Source of the DNA: Brevundimonas sp.
GTDB lineage: Bacteria > Pseudomonadota > Alphaproteobacteria > Caulobacterales > Caulobacteraceae
NCBI RefSeq assembly: GCF_018608325.1
Contig: NZ_JABAZW010000010.1
Coordinates: 15,117-61,862, forward strand
Length of the DNA stretch: 46,746 nt
Direction of reading: 5' to 3'
Part shown: positions 1 through 9,048 of the stretch, one piece after another
How positions within the stretch are numbered: position 1 is the first letter of the stretch
How the letters are laid out: every line of letters begins with the position of its first letter
Translations under genes and position numbers: made by a program
Notes under the pieces: model-generated
Told to the model about the DNA's origin: nothing
Databases searched by the model: none
The model's input: only the letters and a program-made list of their open reading frames with translations

Positions 1-12
1 GGCCAAAGGTAA

Positions 13-726
13 CACCGTTCGGCCGTCCGAGCTCGCGCGCGCGAGAAAGAAAGGCGCATCCGTCGTGTCAGTTGCTTCACCGCCGATGCGGGCGCTTTCG
101 GCGGTGGAGAGTACCTCAATCTGCTGTTCCTCGGCGACAAGGCGCCTGAAGACCGTCGACGGATCGCTGCCGCGAAGCTTGAGGAATTCACCGGCATTAG
201 CCGAGACTATTACCTGTCTCATGATCTGAAGATCACTAAACAGGAATACCGTTTCGCCCTCTTCCCCGGCCAGGTTCTGGGTGAGCACGACGCACGCTAT
301 GTCGGTCCTGTGGCCGGGGGCGATCCATTCAGGGTCGTGACCAGCGGTTATGCGCGGACCTTTAAGGAATACCTGGACAAGGATCTCCATGCCGCCCAGG
401 TCGGTTCCTACATCAACATGGACCCGATCGGCTTCAACGACTGGGATTGGGGACCTAATCGCTCTCCCTTCGGCAACTGGGATTTCACCAAACTGATCAC
501 CGGCGTGTTCGAGGCCAATCCGCGTTTCCACCTCATGGTTGCGAACGGATATTATGATACGCAAACGACGGTCGGGGCCATGGACTATCTGGTCAATCAA
601 TCGCCGTGGCCAAGCGACCGGGTGACATCAGCCTCATATCAGGGCGGCCATATGGCCTACACTGTTGAAGGCTCTCTGGAACGTCTCAACAACGATATTC
701 GTCGCTTGATCGAGAGAAGTCGCTGA
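13..726 (+). CDS. C-terminal part of an S10 serine carboxypeptidase-like peptidase (5' end missing)
   Basis: The gene enters from the left edge, so its start is outside the window. The readable part resembles the end of bacterial S10 family serine carboxypeptidase-like peptidases. It carries a GYYDTQT segment, where the family places the catalytic Asp, and about 50 residues later QGGHMAYT, where the catalytic His sits. The nucleophile Ser would lie upstream and cannot be seen. The frame contains a TAA at 10-12, and the first 25 or so codons after it are Arg-rich and unlike the family. Either the true frame switches within the first 100 bases or the gene is broken there. From about base 95 on (FTADAGAFGGGEYLN onward) the protein looks normal. 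These enzymes are usually exported. The next gene starts 92 bp downstream on the same strand and appears unrelated. Confidence 0.7.
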   Translation, partial: HRSAVRARAREKERRIRRVSCFTADAGAFGGGEYLNLLFLGDKAPEDRRRIAAAKLEEFTGISRDYYLSHDLKITKQEYRFALFPGQVLGEHDARYVGPVAGGDPFRVVTSGYARTFKEYLDKDLHAAQVGSYINMDPIGFNDWDWGPNRSPFGNWDFTKLITGVFEANPRFHLMVANGYYDTQTTVGAMDYLVNQSPWPSDRVTSASYQGGHMAYTVEGSLERLNNDIRRLIERSR

Positions 727-818
727 GCGTTGTTGTCTGGCTTCAGTATTGGCGGACACGCTCTGCACGGAATCGGCCGGTTTCCGATGTTCTCGTCTTA
801 TTAGTCCGGGTTGACGGA

Positions 819-2009
819 ATGCGCATTAAGAGTGTGGACGCCTTTGCCATCGATGGCGGGGTGAACAGCTATCACCTGCTGCGGATTATGACCGACGACG
901 GATGTGCGGGCTGGTCCGAGTTCGGCGACGGGCGGCCGCTTCCGGGTGTCCTGTCGCCGCTGATCGGCATGATGTGTCAACGCATCATCGGCTCTGATCC
1001 CCGCAACTGGCGGAGAATGGTGTCTGATCTGTTCGCTGAAACCCGCTTTGCTCAGCCCGGCCTGATAGCGCAGGCCATCGGCGCGTTGGAGAACGCCTGC
1101 CTGGACGTGTGTGCGCGACAGGCAGGCGTCCCCGTGCACGGTCTGTTCGGGGGCGCTCTCCGCAATCAGATTCCCGTCTATTGGTCGCAGTGCGGGATGC
1201 GCCGGGTCGGGCGGCCTGACCTTGTCGCCCGCCTGGGTGTGGAGCCCTTGAGGTCGCTGAAAGATGTTGAAGCCCTGGGGGCTGAGGTTCGGGCGCAGGG
1301 TTTTTCGGCGTTGAAGACCAAGATCATAAGCTTCGACGGACGCGGGGGCGGCGTGGTGCATATGCCGGGATTCGCGCCCGTGGGCGGCGGCCCAGCGCTG
1401 AACCTGACGCCAGCCCTGACGCGAAATCTTACAGATCTTGTCGCTGCATTTCAGAGCGGCGCGGGACCTGACGTCGAGATCATGCTCGACGTGAATTTCA
1501 ACTTCCGGCCAGACGGCGTGTTAGCGCTGGCGAGGGGGCTTGAACCGCTGGGGTTGCGATGGATTGAGGCGGATATAAGCGATCCCGTGGCCTTGGCCGC
1601 TGTCAGGCAGGGAACGCGGACGCCGATTGCGTCTCTGGAATCTGTTTTGGGGCGGCGCGCGCTGTTGCCGTTTCTTGAGCGGCGAGCGGTGGACGTTGCG
1701 ATTATCGACGTGATGTGGAACGGCCTGGCGGAAAGCCTGATGATGGCGTCGCTCGCTGATGCTGCGGACGTTTCGGTGGCGTGTCACAACTACACGGGGC
1801 CGCTCGCAGCGTTGATGAGCGCGCATTTCGCGTCTCTGCTGCCGAACTTGACGATCATGGAATATGAGGTCGAAGGCGCGCCCTGGAGAGACGAAATTCT
1901 GACCTCGCCCGTGGTGGTCACGAACGGATTGCTGCAACTGCCCGACGGTCCGGGCTGGGGCGCTGAACCGGACATGTCCGCGCTGGCCCGCTTCAAGATT
2001 GCGGCATGA
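819..2009 (+). CDS. Enolase-superfamily (mandelate racemase/muconate lactonizing enzyme-like) protein, probable sugar-acid dehydratase or racemase
   Basis: A 396-residue enzyme with the enolase-superfamily plan: an N-terminal capping domain (about 1-125) and a TIM-barrel with its catalytic residues in order. A KxK motif (K166, K168) lies at the end of strand 2. The acidic Mg2+ ligands appear as D224 (MLDVNF), E250 (RWIEAD) and E274 (ASLES). H323 in CHNYTG is a candidate general acid/base. Members abstract the alpha proton of a carboxylate, typically in acid-sugar dehydration or racemisation. The substrate cannot be read from the sequence. The stop overlaps the start of the MFS transporter gene by 4 bp (ATGA), so the two are probably co-translated and the transporter may import this enzyme's substrate. 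No enzyme of a complete sugar-acid route lies next to it. Confidence 0.85.
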   Translation: MRIKSVDAFAIDGGVNSYHLLRIMTDDGCAGWSEFGDGRPLPGVLSPLIGMMCQRIIGSDPRNWRRMVSDLFAETRFAQPGLIAQAIGALENACLDVCARQAGVPVHGLFGGALRNQIPVYWSQCGMRRVGRPDLVARLGVEPLRSLKDVEALGAEVRAQGFSALKTKIISFDGRGGGVVHMPGFAPVGGGPALNLTPALTRNLTDLVAAFQSGAGPDVEIMLDVNFNFRPDGVLALARGLEPLGLRWIEADISDPVALAAVRQGTRTPIASLESVLGRRALLPFLERRAVDVAIIDVMWNGLAESLMMASLADAADVSVACHNYTGPLAALMSAHFASLLPNLTIMEYEVEGAPWRDEILTSPVVVTNGLLQLPDGPGWGAEPDMSALARFKIAA

Positions 2010-3325
2010 GAAAGATCATGAAGAAGAATGCTCTCCATTCCGTCGCTTACGGTCGCTACGCGATATTCATCCTCTTTCTCGTGAGCGTGATGAACTTCGT
2101 TGACCGCCAGATCATGACCATTCTGGCGCAACCGATCAAAGCGGACCTGGGCCTGTCAGATTCTCAACTGGGGGTGTTGACCGGGTTTGCATTCGGCCTT
2201 GTGTACTGCTCACTGGGTATTCCCGTGGCCCGCCTGGCGGACCGGACCAACAGGGTCTGGGTGGTCGGCGCCTCGCTGGCGGTCTGGAGCGCTTTTACAG
2301 TGCTTTGCGGACGAGCGATGAGCTACCCGGCTCTGGTTCTTGCGCGCATGGGCGTCGGTGTGGGGGAGGCGGGCTGCATGCCGCCCGGCATGGCCCTGGT
2401 CACGGACTACGCGGAGAAGGGTAAACGTGCGTCCGCTCTGGCGTTCTTCGCTATGGGGACGCCCATCGGTACGCTTTTGGGCCTCGCTCTGGGGGGGATC
2501 GTCGCCGATATCTATGGATGGCGTACCGCGTTCCTGATCGCAGGATTGCCTGGGCTTCTGCTGGCTATTCTGGTGTTCGCAACGCTGCGTGATCCCAAGG
2601 GCGCGCTTCAGGCCAAAGAAAAACCTGCACCACAGCCGCGACTGAAGGACGTGTTCTCGCATTTGCGGAGCAAACGCGCTTTTTGGCTGTTGGCTTTTGC
2701 CGCCGCAGCCAAGGCTTTTGTGGCCTTTGGCCAGCAGCCCTTTATTGCGGCCTTCTTCTTGCGGGTTCACGGCGATGAGGTCGCCCATTGGGGGCAGATG
2801 ATCGGGTTGAAGCCGATTGGCACCGTGGGCCTGGCTCTGGGACTGTTGGCAGGTGTCTTTGGCGCCGCGTCGAACTGGATCGGAGGACGGCTAGCGGACC
2901 GGTACGGCGCTCAGGATATAGGCTTCTACGCTATCCTGCCGGCGATTGCGGCCTTGGCGGCGATACCGTTCTTTTGCATCGCGATGTTGGTTCCTTCCGC
3001 TGTGACGGCCTACCTGTTCCTGATTCCCGGGAGCCTCTTGGGCGGCCTATGGTTTGGTCCAGTGTTGGCTGCAGTTCAGGGGCTGTCCCCCCGTGAAATG
3101 CGATCAACCACCACGTCTCTTTTCCTGTTTATTCTCAACATGGTGGGGATGGGGTTAGGGGCGGTCGCCGTCGGCTGCCTGTCCGACATCTTCAATCATG
3201 GGTTCCACCTGGGCGATGCAGATGGCCTGCGTTGGGCGCTTGTCGTGTCATCCCTGTTCGCTGTCTCCGCTGCGGTGCTGTTCTGGATGGCGCAAAAGCC
3301 TCTGCGTGTCGAAGTCATCGACTAG
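2006..3325 (+). CDS. MFS transporter, spinster-like
   Basis: A 439-residue major facilitator protein with about twelve hydrophobic segments. The N-terminal half has the MNFVDRQIM segment common in spinster-like and organic-anion MFS carriers, and the loop between segments 2 and 3 carries a motif A variant (ARLADRTNRVWVVG). A conserved ARMGVGVGEAGCMPP stretch in segment 4 also fits this group. It is an inner-membrane secondary transporter. It overlaps the upstream enolase-superfamily gene by ATGA, so a role in taking up that enzyme's acid substrate is the simplest reading. A second in-frame ATG at 2018 could also serve as the start. The gene ends about 130 bp before a strong hairpin shared with the convergent M61-like peptidase gene. 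Confidence 0.88.
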   Translation: MRKIMKKNALHSVAYGRYAIFILFLVSVMNFVDRQIMTILAQPIKADLGLSDSQLGVLTGFAFGLVYCSLGIPVARLADRTNRVWVVGASLAVWSAFTVLCGRAMSYPALVLARMGVGVGEAGCMPPGMALVTDYAEKGKRASALAFFAMGTPIGTLLGLALGGIVADIYGWRTAFLIAGLPGLLLAILVFATLRDPKGALQAKEKPAPQPRLKDVFSHLRSKRAFWLLAFAAAAKAFVAFGQQPFIAAFFLRVHGDEVAHWGQMIGLKPIGTVGLALGLLAGVFGAASNWIGGRLADRYGAQDIGFYAILPAIAALAAIPFFCIAMLVPSAVTAYLFLIPGSLLGGLWFGPVLAAVQGLSPREMRSTTTSLFLFILNMVGMGLGAVAVGCLSDIFNHGFHLGDADGLRWALVVSSLFAVSAAVLFWMAQKPLRVEVID

Positions 3326-3451
3326 CTGGTGAAACGTCCGACTGTTGCTCGTCGTGTGGCTAGTGTTTTTGGATGTCTTCCTGCTGGATGTAAGACCGAA
3401 GTGAGCCCGTTGCTTCTGTTTAGCGCGAGGACGTCGAGGTTCAGCTATAAA

Positions 3452-3482
3452 TAAAAATGGCCCGCGCGGATGCGCGGGCCAT
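3452..3482 (-). terminator. Rho-independent terminator of the M61-like peptidase gene, possibly bidirectional
   Basis: A perfect 11-bp stem (ATGGCCCGCGC at 3457-3467 with its complement at 3472-3482) encloses a GGAT loop. Read on the minus strand the stem is followed by a run of five T. It lies 35 bp beyond the stop of the minus-strand peptidase gene. It also lies about 130 bp beyond the plus-strand MFS gene, so it may stop both. Confidence 0.85.
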
Positions 3483-3516
3483 GGTGCGTTGAAAGATGTT
3501 CTGTCGCTGCGGTTCT

Positions 3517-5238
3517 TTAGAAGGCGCAATCTGCGTCGCTTTTCCCAGGCGCGCGCTCCCACATGTAGCCGGATAGGATCTCCCCGCGTGGTTTGTAGAC
3601 AATCTCCTGGGCTTCGCCGCCGTCCCTTGTGAAGCGCACGGTCATGGATCTGCTCTGGTCTTCTTGCAGGTCGGCGTAACTGGTCGCGGACAGAATGACG
3701 TCGCCGTTTCTCAGACCTGCGATCTCAGCGACGCCGCCGGGTTCGACTGAACGAGCGATCTTGTCGCCAGCCAACGCCCTGTAGTCGAACCCTGGATCGA
3801 AGATGCGATAATCGTGCGGCTTGATCTGCAGGCAGGATCCAAAAGCGCTCTCGGGCAGCATGATGTTTTCACCGGCCGCCATCGTGGCATAGCTGCTGCG
3901 GGCCTCCGGACCGATTTCGGCTTCAACGAGCTCCAGAAACTGGTCGATGCCAGCAGGTTGGTCTGCGCGGTTTTTCTCGAGCATCGCCAGAACAATGTCG
4001 TCCAGACTGCGTCGTCCGTGGGTTCGGGCGCGGATTTCCGCGTCAACCTGAACCAGATAGATGAAGCCTCGTCCGTAGGGCAGTGTCTGGGCTCGCGGAT
4101 CCGTCCAGAAGCGCTCCCCGGCTTCTGTATTGCTGAGGTGGCGAAGGGTGTTTGTATAGTAGGCGGATGCGCGCGCGTTTATTTCCTTCAAGAACTGCTC
4201 TGGGTCGATGAGCCCGGCGCGGTACGACAGGACAATCGAGTAGAAATCGGCTGCGCCCTCGCTGTACCAAGCGGTCTCGCCATGCTCCCCGCTCATGCGC
4301 GGCCAGTTGTGCACCATCTCGTGCGCCAGAAGACCCGTTAGAGCCTTCAACGATGTTGGGGCGAAATCATTGTAGCCAAACATGAAGGACCGGTTTTGCG
4401 CGGTCCCTCCGCCGCTGCGGTAGGGGTTTTTGCGAATGAAAACGCGGTAAGAGCCCATGTCGTCGCGGAAGAAATGCGACATGTATGCGTAAAGCGTCTC
4501 AATGGTCTGGCCCACAGCATCTGTGTCGAAGTTGGGCGTGCTCAGCCAATACATGGCGAAATCGCTAGGCTGCTGCTCCGGGTATCGTTTGAGGGGGCCT
4601 GCAGCATAGTAGGTGCCAGACAGAACAGACGCGGGCCCGTGGGCTTTCACCGCGCCATCTCCCAGCGACCAGGCGGCGCTAGAACCAGGCACCATGGCGC
4701 TCAAATCCCATGTCAGGCTGATGTCGTAAACGGTCGTGGTGTCGGGCAAGGCAAGGAACGTCAGGCCCGACCCATTGATCCCGCCAGCTTCGCGCCGCAG
4801 GTCGAAGAGAGGGCCCGGGCGCGTATTGGGACCAACTTCTCTCGGCTTGGCCTGATAGACGAGGATGACATCTCCCTGGGTCGCACGTGTCGCTTTCCAG
4901 TTTCGATAAACGCCTGACGGGGTCGGATCTTCGTCATGGAGCGTCAGCGGCAGCGCGCCAGCGGCGTCGAAGGCTTGTAAGGCGTCGCCGTCATAACGCG
5001 CCGTGGGAATGGAGGCGACAATGAGCGGCAGACGCGCCACGACGCCGCCCGCGTCGATGTTCGGACTCGAGATGCGAAGACGGACATCGACATGATCGAC
5101 TTGTCCGCTCTCAGCGACTGGTTTGAGCTGAAGATCAAGCGTGGGGGTGGCTTGTGAACCCGCTGCAACCGCCCACAAGGGTGTGCCGGCTCCCACGACA
5201 AGCGCGGCGACTGCCCCGGCGAATTTAAGCTTCGACAT
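3517..5238 (-). CDS. Secreted M61-like zinc metallopeptidase with C-terminal PDZ domain
   Basis: A 573-residue protein beginning with a signal peptide (MSKLKFAGAV... to about residue 27). The next 230 residues look like a beta-rich N-terminal domain. The zinc site is HEMVH at 306-310, followed by E327 in WYSEGAADF. This HExxH...E gluzincin arrangement is typical of M61 (glycyl aminopeptidase-like) and related families. A PDZ-like region follows at about 470-560 (GLRNGDVIL), which M61 proteins often carry. The start at 5238 is chosen over an upstream ATG at 5283 because GGGAGGA lies at the right distance and the signal peptide begins immediately. It acts in the periplasm or at the envelope on unknown peptides. 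It is transcribed convergently with the MFS gene and divergently from the first TonB receptor. Confidence 0.85.
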   Translation of the reverse strand: MSKLKFAGAVAALVVGAGTPLWAVAAGSQATPTLDLQLKPVAESGQVDHVDVRLRISSPNIDAGGVVARLPLIVASIPTARYDGDALQAFDAAGALPLTLHDEDPTPSGVYRNWKATRATQGDVILVYQAKPREVGPNTRPGPLFDLRREAGGINGSGLTFLALPDTTTVYDISLTWDLSAMVPGSSAAWSLGDGAVKAHGPASVLSGTYYAAGPLKRYPEQQPSDFAMYWLSTPNFDTDAVGQTIETLYAYMSHFFRDDMGSYRVFIRKNPYRSGGGTAQNRSFMFGYNDFAPTSLKALTGLLAHEMVHNWPRMSGEHGETAWYSEGAADFYSIVLSYRAGLIDPEQFLKEINARASAYYTNTLRHLSNTEAGERFWTDPRAQTLPYGRGFIYLVQVDAEIRARTHGRRSLDDIVLAMLEKNRADQPAGIDQFLELVEAEIGPEARSSYATMAAGENIMLPESAFGSCLQIKPHDYRIFDPGFDYRALAGDKIARSVEPGGVAEIAGLRNGDVILSATSYADLQEDQSRSMTVRFTRDGGEAQEIVYKPRGEILSGYMWERAPGKSDADCAF

Positions 5239-5732
5239 GTTTTCTGAATCCTCCCGTTCTTTATTGGAGCGGGCGTTCGGCAAGCCGCAGCCTTAGCGGC
5301 AAGGCGGACGATCGTCGGGCGCCAGCCCTGAAGCGACAGTAACGCATGCGGGATTCTCCATTTATGCGTTTCAGGGCGGAACCTGGGCGCATCCGACATG
5401 AGCAATGCAGATGAGGCGCCAAACGCGACTAGGCGCGCTGTCGCGACTGCAGCTCCGATATCTCAGTTCGGGAGCTCGTCTAAAGCTCGACGGATTAGAT
5501 CGTACGCGCTGGGAGCAGAATATCGTCCGCATATATATCCCGAAATGATCCTGCCATCGGACTTGATGATGTCGGGCGGGGCGAAGACAGGGGAGAGAAC
5601 GCAAGGATAAAGCGCGCAGCTCGTGCCTATCATTTCACCCAATCAAGCCTGCCTTGGAGCGGGTCTGCTGACGGCTTCGGAGCAAGTCGGTGGGCCGTCC
5701 GGGGACAGAATAAAAGCTAGTGAGGGGAAAGA
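5239..5732. other. Intergenic region between divergent M61 peptidase and TonB receptor genes
   Basis: About 490 bp without a convincing gene. It must hold the promoters of both flanking genes. A ribosome binding site (GAGGGGAAAG) precedes the receptor start. I found no strong inverted repeat or RNA gene. Confidence 0.6.
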
Positions 5733-8700
5733 ATGATGGTTCAATCGAAACGTGCACGCCTGTTGTCGACCACGATGGTGGCGGGACTGACGATCGCTAT
5801 CGGGGCGGGGGCATGGTCAGAGGCTGCAGCGCAGTCGACCGCAGATGCCAGCCCCCAGGCCGATGGCGCAGAATCTGGAACCACAATCGACGACGTGGTT
5901 GTGACCGGCTCCCGGATCAGGCGATCCGACGCTGCTTCAGCCGCACCTGTGACCTTCATCAATCCGGAGGTTTTTGAAGAGCGAGGGCTGGTTCAGGCCG
6001 GGGACGCCTTAAATCAAGTTACATCAGCTGTTCCGAGCTTTGGCCAGGCTGACGGCATCGGCCGACCGGCGGGATCGGGCCAACAGTTCCCAAACCTGTT
6101 CAATCTGGGCGCTGGACGCACCCTGACCCTGATCAATGGGCGTCGGACGGTGACGACATCCACGGGGTTGGGCGATCGCATCGTGGACACCAATATCGTG
6201 CCTGTGGGCCTCATCTCCCGCGTTGATATTATTCAGGCGGGTGGGGCGGCGGTCTATGGTTCGGACGCTATAGCGGGCGTTGTGAACTACGTCCTGAAGA
6301 CGGATTACGAGGGGCTGGAGCTGGATGCCCAATATGGCGTCTCCTCGCGAGGGGATAATGAAAAGCCCAGCCTGCGCCTGACCTACGGCAAGAATTTTGC
6401 GGACGGACGCGGCAATATCGCACTCAACGGCGAATGGTCGCGCACCCATGCCCTTTTTGATCAGGATCGACCTCTGACGAACCTGGCCCGCATCACCTAT
6501 ACAAATCCAGCTGACGGTGGGCCCAACGACGGCGTGGCTGCGCTGATCTCTGGGAATAACGCTACGCTTTTTCCGTTCTCGCCCAACGGACTGATCTTCA
6601 CTACGCCTGCACCTGTGCCGCAGTTCATCCTGTCGAAAAACGGGGTCTATCAGCAGTTCGACGCCCGCGGCGAGTTGACGAGCTTTGACACTGGCAAGGT
6701 CGTCAGCGTGCCATTCGCACTTGGCGGTGACGGTCTCTCATACCGGGAGTTGGCTGCACTACGGACCGGCGTTGAGCGGCGGAACTTTAATGCGATCGGT
6801 CGTTATGAGCTGACTGAACGCGTCAAAGCATCGGTCGAGCTGCTTTACTCCAACACCGTCGCCAGAGACCCGTATGGTGCAAACGGTCCGCAGGTCTCGA
6901 ACACCATTCTCAACTCAGCCGATAGCGGCATCGGCCCAATTGTCTTCTTTGCCAACAATCCATTTCTCTCTGAAACGGCGCGTGCGGGCATCATTGCAGC
7001 GCGACCGGCGTTCGGCGCCGGCTCTCCGCTTTTCCTGTCCAAGTTCTGGCGTGACCTTCTGCCGACACGGGAAGTCAAATACACAACTGACACCTGGCGC
7101 GCTTTGGCAGCCATTGAAGGCGACTTCGACTATGGCGGGCGACAGTTCTACTGGAGCTTGTCGGCGTCTCGAGGGGAAACATCGGCCAAGAAAGCCGGGT
7201 GGGGCGTGGTCACGGACAATTTCAATCGCGCTGTGAACGCTGTCGCGGGACCAGGCGGAACGCCTGTCTGCGCCGTCAATGTCGACGCCGTGACCTCGAA
7301 CGACGAGCCTGCATGCGTCGCGCTGAACATCTTCGGTCAAGGAAATGTCAGCGCGGAGGCCCGAGACTACGTAACAACCGCCAGCGGTCAGAATTATCAT
7401 AACTCACAGGACGGCATTCTGGCGACGCTGGGGGGCGATCTCTTCGCTTTGCCGGCAGGCGCCGCCAAGTTCAGCCTAGCCTATGAGTACAGGAAGGAAA
7501 CAGCGAGGTTTGATCCGTTCGCCGCCGACCAGGCGGGCATCCTCGGGTCCAAGGTTGCTGTCGTGGCCACGTCCGGCCGGTTCGAGACGAATGAGGTCTC
7601 AGCTGAAATCGCGCTGCCGCTGCTTGGCGGCGACTTTAGTCTGCCCGGTATCAAGCGGCTTGATTTCGACGGCTCCTACAGGATCGTCGATCATTCAATC
7701 ACAGGCGTCGAAAGTGTCTGGGGCGCTGGCTTGCAATGGGAAATCGGGGCGGGGCTCGTAATCCGCGGCTCCAAGAGCCGGAACTTCAGATCGCCTACGC
7801 TGGACCAGCTTTTTGCACCGTCACGAACGGCGCTGGCCGCTATACTTGTTGATCCTTGCGATGCTGACCGCATCAATGCTGGTCCTTCGCCGTCCACGCG
7901 TCTGGCTAACTGTAAAGCGCTGTTTGACGCCAATCCCGGATATGGTCCGCTTGAGACGTTCCAAGACCCGTCCGAGAATTTCAACAATGCCATGGTGACG
8001 AGCCGGGGAAATCCGGATTTAAAGAACGAAGTCTCGAACACCACGACGTTCGGATTGGTCTATCAGCCGACCTTTGTTTCTGGCTTGAGCCTGATCGTTG
8101 ACCACATCTCTATTGATCTGGAAAACGGCCTGTCCGCCTTTCAGCCCCTTGATTTCATGGCGACTTGCTATGATTCAGCGACAACGGCGGCGTCGGTGTG
8201 CGAGACCTTCACGAGAGACGATAAAGGTTACATCGAGACGGCTCTGTCGACTACCTATAATGCTGGCCAAGTGGCCTACCAAGGCGAGGTCTACAACCTC
8301 AATTATCGCTTCAGGCTCGACGACGTGCTGGATGGCGTGAATCTTGGACGGTTCGATCTTAGCATCGAGGCGACGCATAACCGTAAGTTCGAGACTTCTG
8401 TTACTGGATTCGACCACAATCGTCTCGACGGTAGTGAAGCCATGCCGAAATGGGTTGGACGATTTGACGCTCGTTGGTCGCGCGACAAGCTAAAGCTATT
8501 CTATTCTGTAAACTATATGCCCAGAACGAACGTAACGGGTTATTCAACTATCGAAAACTCGGCCGATCCTGTGCTCCGGGCCAATGTTCGTCATAGCATA
8601 TCCGGAGCTTATGATTTTGGAGATGTCACCGTTCGTGCGGGCGTATCTGATCTTACCGATGAGATGACGTCATATCCCAGTCGTTCGTTTGGAGATATTG

Positions 8701-8741
8701 CGGGTAGACAGTACTTTATAGGTCTGAATGCAAAATTCTGA
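5733..8741 (+). CDS. TonB-dependent outer-membrane receptor (1002 aa)
   Basis: An outer-membrane active-transport channel driven by TonB-ExbB-ExbD. The N-terminus is a signal peptide ending near AAAQ (residue about 34), followed by a TonB-box-like DDVVVTGSRI. The plug domain (about 50-220) contains the conserved LINGRR and AAVYGSDAIAGVVNYVLK stretches. A long beta-barrel follows and ends in the aromatic outer-membrane insertion signal (FIGLNAKF). At about 1000 residues it is of the large Caulobacter/Xanthomonas type often used for carbohydrates, peptides or metal chelates. The substrate is not readable. It has no partner gene on its strand other than the next receptor 300 bp away. The last 400 bases look less GC-rich than the catabolic genes further right. 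Confidence 0.93.
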   Translation: MMVQSKRARLLSTTMVAGLTIAIGAGAWSEAAAQSTADASPQADGAESGTTIDDVVVTGSRIRRSDAASAAPVTFINPEVFEERGLVQAGDALNQVTSAVPSFGQADGIGRPAGSGQQFPNLFNLGAGRTLTLINGRRTVTTSTGLGDRIVDTNIVPVGLISRVDIIQAGGAAVYGSDAIAGVVNYVLKTDYEGLELDAQYGVSSRGDNEKPSLRLTYGKNFADGRGNIALNGEWSRTHALFDQDRPLTNLARITYTNPADGGPNDGVAALISGNNATLFPFSPNGLIFTTPAPVPQFILSKNGVYQQFDARGELTSFDTGKVVSVPFALGGDGLSYRELAALRTGVERRNFNAIGRYELTERVKASVELLYSNTVARDPYGANGPQVSNTILNSADSGIGPIVFFANNPFLSETARAGIIAARPAFGAGSPLFLSKFWRDLLPTREVKYTTDTWRALAAIEGDFDYGGRQFYWSLSASRGETSAKKAGWGVVTDNFNRAVNAVAGPGGTPVCAVNVDAVTSNDEPACVALNIFGQGNVSAEARDYVTTASGQNYHNSQDGILATLGGDLFALPAGAAKFSLAYEYRKETARFDPFAADQAGILGSKVAVVATSGRFETNEVSAEIALPLLGGDFSLPGIKRLDFDGSYRIVDHSITGVESVWGAGLQWEIGAGLVIRGSKSRNFRSPTLDQLFAPSRTALAAILVDPCDADRINAGPSPSTRLANCKALFDANPGYGPLETFQDPSENFNNAMVTSRGNPDLKNEVSNTTTFGLVYQPTFVSGLSLIVDHISIDLENGLSAFQPLDFMATCYDSATTAASVCETFTRDDKGYIETALSTTYNAGQVAYQGEVYNLNYRFRLDDVLDGVNLGRFDLSIEATHNRKFETSVTGFDHNRLDGSEAMPKWVGRFDARWSRDKLKLFYSVNYMPRTNVTGYSTIENSADPVLRANVRHSISGAYDFGDVTVRAGVSDLTDEMTSYPSRSFGDIAGRQYFIGLNAKF

Positions 8742-8933
8742 TCTGTTGTGGTGCTAACAATGATTAGAGCCGGATTGACTTGTTGTCGTTAAATCGGTCG
8801 TCGGTGATATCGTAGTAGTGAGTTTTTAATGGAAGATCGCGGAGTGCGCCGACAAAACGTCGCTCTGCGGTCTCGCATGGACGTGTTTGTTCGTGCGCCA
8901 GATAACCATCAATATTGGGTCTGATGATTTTTC

Positions 8934-8963
8934 CAAATATGTCGATTTACATCGACATATTTG
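8934..8963. promoter_or_regulatory. Perfect 13-bp inverted repeat between two TonB receptor genes
   Basis: The arm CAAATATGTCGAT (8934-8946) is repeated in inverted form at 8951-8963 after a 4-base TTAC spacer. It is AT-rich and has no following T-run, so it looks more like an operator or cruciform than a terminator. It lies about 85 bp upstream of the second receptor gene, inside a 300-bp gap that is clearly more AT-rich than its surroundings. Confidence 0.6.
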
Positions 8964-9048
8964 ATGACTGTATTTGTACATTTGCGATGCTTTCTAATAT
9001 TTGTTCGTAAATTTGAAATAAATAATAATCGCTCTGTGGGAGGTCTTG

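Noticed and set aside
3452..3482. Repeat or small RNA
   Set aside because: The stem and T-run next to the peptidase stop are fully explained by a terminator.
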